A DNA stretch of 64,000 nucleotides from CALEUX01 sp037439945 (GTDB taxonomy: Bacteria > Bacteroidota > Bacteroidia > Bacteroidales > Marinilabiliaceae), in NCBI GenBank assembly GCA_037439945.1, contig JBBIVA010000002.1, positions 18,703 through 82,702 of the forward strand, written 5' to 3'. The position numbers and the translations under genes were made by a program. Below are positions 61,744 to 64,000 of this stretch, in pieces (positions within the stretch are counted from its first letter, which is position 1; each line of letters starts with the position of its first letter). A model generated the notes under the pieces. The model ran no database searches. It was not told where the DNA came from and saw only the letters and a program-made list of their open reading frames with translations.

Positions 61744-62661
61744 GTGAAAATCCAATTATTGTTCAATAATCAAATTGATAAAATTAAATGGGATAATTGT
61801 ATTAAAAACAGTTCCCATCCTTTAATAACAGCCGAAAGCTGGTATCTGGATATAGTTTCTCCGGGCTGGGAGGCATTGGTAGCCAATGACTATTTTGCTG
61901 TAATGCCTTTGCCTAAATTGGTAAAAGGGCCATTTGAATTCTATCTGCAACCAATATTTGTACAACAACTCGGAATTTTTTCAACTAACTGCCTCTCCGT
62001 AAATGAAGCAAACCAATTCTACAAAAAAATAAAAAACAGGATTTTATCGGTTAGTTTAAACGCACATCAGCCTGAACCCAAACCATTAAAGATTATTAAA
62101 GGTAAAAACTATATTCTAAATCTGTTTAAACCTTACAATGAGCTGTGGGATAATTTTTCAGATAACTGCAAACGAAATATTAAAAAGGCTAACCGGCTTG
62201 ATTTAAAAATCGTGTCAGAATTATCACCTGGTGAGTTCATATATTTTTCGAAATTAAATGCCCCTTATAAACTACCCGAAAAAAGTTGGAGTAAACTTGA
62301 AATTCTGATATCAAATTCAAAAAAATATAATAAAGGGTTTACACTTGAAGTAACTGATAGAACCGGGCACATTATCGCTGTTGCTTTTTTTTTATCAGGA
62401 ATCAGACGAATTACCTTTTTGTCGGGATCATCTTCAAAGGAGGGGATTAATAAAAAAGCGATGTTTTTCATTATTAACCATATAATACAATCTTACAGCA
62501 ATAATAATTTAATTCTTGATTTTGAAGGGTCGTCAATAGAAAATGTTGAACGTTTTTATAAAGGATTTGGAAGTGTTAAGGAGGTTTTCTTTAAATGGGG
62601 GCATAATGCCTTTATGGTTGTTTTTAAAATGTTTAATGCACTAAAAAATGAATTAATTTAA
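61744..62661 (+). CDS. FemAB/GNAT-like acyltransferase-fold protein
   Basis: 305 residues from a GTG start. The C-terminal half has the GNAT-like pattern of Bacteroidota FemAB-like proteins: HIIAVAFFLSGIRRITFLSGSSSKEG for the acyl-CoA or aminoacyl binding region, then ILDFEGSSIENVERFYKGFGS. NCKRNIKKANRLDLKI in the middle also matches this group. Possible roles are addition of an amino acid or acyl group to a cell-wall or surface molecule. Function not established. Confidence 0.75.
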   Translation: MKIQLLFNNQIDKIKWDNCIKNSSHPLITAESWYLDIVSPGWEALVANDYFAVMPLPKLVKGPFEFYLQPIFVQQLGIFSTNCLSVNEANQFYKKIKNRILSVSLNAHQPEPKPLKIIKGKNYILNLFKPYNELWDNFSDNCKRNIKKANRLDLKIVSELSPGEFIYFSKLNAPYKLPEKSWSKLEILISNSKKYNKGFTLEVTDRTGHIIAVAFFLSGIRRITFLSGSSSKEGINKKAMFFIINHIIQSYSNNNLILDFEGSSIENVERFYKGFGSVKEVFFKWGHNAFMVVFKMFNALKNELI

Positions 62662-62729
62662 CCCTAAAATAGTTTTAAAGGCAAGGTTTATTGGTAATAT
62701 AAATTATTTTTGTAACAAAATACAGCTCT

Positions 62730-63383
62730 ATGGAAATCAAATATATCAATGAATCCCCTAGTATTCTTTGCAAGTTTGTAGCCGAAATGCGCGATTCTGA
62801 AATACAGCGCGACCCTCTTCGTTTTCGTAGGAACATGGAACGAATAGGAGAGATTTTTGCATTTGAAATAAGTAAAACTTTTAATTACGAAACAAAACCG
62901 GTTCAAACGCCATTGGGGTTTGCAAATGAAGCATTTCACCAGGAAAATATAGTTATAGCATCCATATTGCGCGCAGGGGTCCCTTTACATAACGGGCTTT
63001 TAAATTATTTTGACAGGGCTGAGAATGCTTTTGTGTCGGCCTATCGTAAATATACCGAAGAAGGAAGATTTGATATCCATATAGAATATATTTCAGGGCC
63101 CGATTTAACCGGAAAAACCTTGATTTTGGCCGACCCCATGCTGGCTACCGGCTCATCCCTTGAGTTGGCATACACTGCATTAAAAGCCAATGGAAAAGCT
63201 GAACATGTTCACCTTGTAAGCATTATAGCCAGTCAGGCCGGAGTTGAATATGTTAAAAATATGCTGATAAATGAGCCGGTTACTCTTTGGCTGGCAGCTG
63301 TTGATGAAGAACTTAATGCAAAATCATATATTGTTCCCGGTTTAGGCGATGCCGGCGATCTGGCCTTTGGCCCCAAACTCTGA
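62730..63383 (+). CDS. upp: uracil phosphoribosyltransferase
   Basis: Makes UMP from uracil and PRPP; 217 residues. It has ASILRAGVPLHNGLLNYFDRAENAF, the PRPP-binding LILADPMLATGSSLELAY and the C-terminal uracil loop YIVPGLGDAGDLAFG. A TATTTTTG box at 62705-62712 is a possible -7 element. No uraA transporter gene is adjacent. Confidence 0.95.
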   Translation: MEIKYINESPSILCKFVAEMRDSEIQRDPLRFRRNMERIGEIFAFEISKTFNYETKPVQTPLGFANEAFHQENIVIASILRAGVPLHNGLLNYFDRAENAFVSAYRKYTEEGRFDIHIEYISGPDLTGKTLILADPMLATGSSLELAYTALKANGKAEHVHLVSIIASQAGVEYVKNMLINEPVTLWLAAVDEELNAKSYIVPGLGDAGDLAFGPKL

Positions 63384-63425
63384 TTTTAACCAGTTGGTTT
63401 TTTTGGAAACCAGGGGCACACCATG

Positions 63426-63917
63426 TTACGATTTCTGCCCTACAATACCTGTATCTTTACATATCTTAAGTAGTTCATTAATATCTTTATTAAGATTTGG
63501 ATGAACAAGGTTTCCCCAATGTTCACATAAAGGCACCAGGGCGAACCTTCTTAAATGCAGCCTTGGGTGTGGTATTAACAATTCAGGTGTTTCAATACGT
63601 AAATTGTCAATAAATAAAATGTCAAGGTCAATACCACGCGACCCATATATTTTATTTTTAATTCTTTCCCTGCCCAATTCTTTTTCAATTCCCAGTAAAA
63701 TACTCAATTGCTCTTGTGGCGGATACTCTGTTTCAATTTCTGCCACCTGGTTTAAAAAATTATTATCGGCAGTAAATCCCCACGGAGAACTTTCATAAAC
63801 AGAAGATACAATCATAATCCTGCCCAGTTTAACCCTAATCAGTTCAAGTGATTTTTTAAAGAGTAAAAGTGTGTTGGGTTGGTTACCGCCCAACAGTATA
63901 ATTGTTTTATGTTTCAT
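63426..63917 (-). CDS. folK: 2-amino-4-hydroxy-6-hydroxymethyldihydropteridine diphosphokinase
   Basis: Folate-pathway pyrophosphokinase, 163 residues. ILLGGNQPNTLLLFKKSLELI at the start, YESSPWGFTADNNFLNQVAEIET, the signature GSRGIDLDILFIDNLRIETPELLIPHPRLHLRRFALVPL. It converges with upp, 43 nt away, and there is no clear hairpin between them. The REP copy 3 lies about 30 nt upstream of its start. Confidence 0.95.
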   Translation of the reverse strand: MKHKTIILLGGNQPNTLLLFKKSLELIRVKLGRIMIVSSVYESSPWGFTADNNFLNQVAEIETEYPPQEQLSILLGIEKELGRERIKNKIYGSRGIDLDILFIDNLRIETPELLIPHPRLHLRRFALVPLCEHWGNLVHPNLNKDINELLKICKDTGIVGQKS

Positions 63918-63945
63918 AGGTGGATATATTTCCCTAATATTTAAT

Positions 63946-64000
63946 CCGGATTAGTCATTAGAAAGGCAATGAACTAATGACTTAGCAGGGATTAACCCTA
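63946..64000 (+). repeat. REP-like element, copy 3 (cut by the window end)
   Basis: The first ~41 bp are identical to the start of copy 1 at 16719, including the AGTCATTAG/CTAATGACT hairpin, and the TTAACCCTA block follows. The rest lies beyond the window, so I cannot say whether a transposase is attached. Confidence 0.8.

Overview
This window is chromosomal DNA from a member of the Bacteroidota, most likely class Bacteroidia. The evidence is the AT-rich composition, three tRNA promoters that match the Bacteroidota consensus exactly (TTTG, 19 bp, TAnnTTTG), families largely restricted to that phylum (DUF4954, DUF4943, DUF5684, two-permease MacB cassettes), scarce Shine-Dalgarno sites and lipoproteins with Bacteroidota-type signals. 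Most of the window is housekeeping sequence broken by small mobile-DNA scars.

Layout. 0.4-6.4 kb: a tripartite efflux cassette (ATPase, two MacB-like permeases, HlyD adaptor, TolC). 6.9-13 kb: tsaB, a DUF3108 protein, efp, a SpoIIE-type phosphatase, a hybrid histidine kinase and tRNA-Leu. 13.4-17 kb: recO, an aminotransferase-fold protein that has lost its PLP lysine, tRNA-Arg, and two decayed transposase genes (an IS1634-like N-terminus and a frameshifted RAYT). 17-25.6 kb, all minus strand: a beta-helix lipoprotein, two paralogous outer-membrane barrel proteins (one fused to WG repeats), an anti-sigma/ECF sigma pair, and nadB. 25.8-32.2 kb: glyS, pyrH, a lipoprotein, and rplM-rpsI-rpsB-tsf. 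32.9-39.5 kb: galE, rfbB, glmS and DUF4954 (sugar nucleotides). 39.7-45.2 kb: a DUF5684 protein, a Kef-type antiporter, a secreted creatininase-like protein and an M24 peptidase. 45.3-50.5 kb: a minus-strand operon matching the WbpA/B/D/E steps to a diacetamido-uronic acid nucleotide, led by a NodB-fold protein. 50.8-53.3 kb: metK behind a probable SAM-II-type riboswitch, and an SbtA-like permease. 54-59 kb: an unusual three-gene unit of a TPP enzyme, a 2-hydroxyacyl-CoA dehydratase-family protein and a hybrid histidine kinase. 59.2-64 kb: a DUF4943 lipoprotein, tRNA-Glu/rpsT/tRNA-Glu, radC, a FemAB/GNAT-like protein, upp and folK.

Two families of small repeats run through the intergenic DNA. 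One is a MITE of 165-216 bp with 17-bp terminal inverted repeats and 9-10-bp flanking duplications (three copies). The other is a ~226-bp REP-like element whose first copy contains the stop codon of the broken RAYT gene, with a second solo copy and a third cut off by the window end. The items I would follow first are the RAYT/REP family, the TPP/dehydratase/kinase unit, the lysine-less aminotransferase, and the sigma-factor locus with the WG-repeat barrel.
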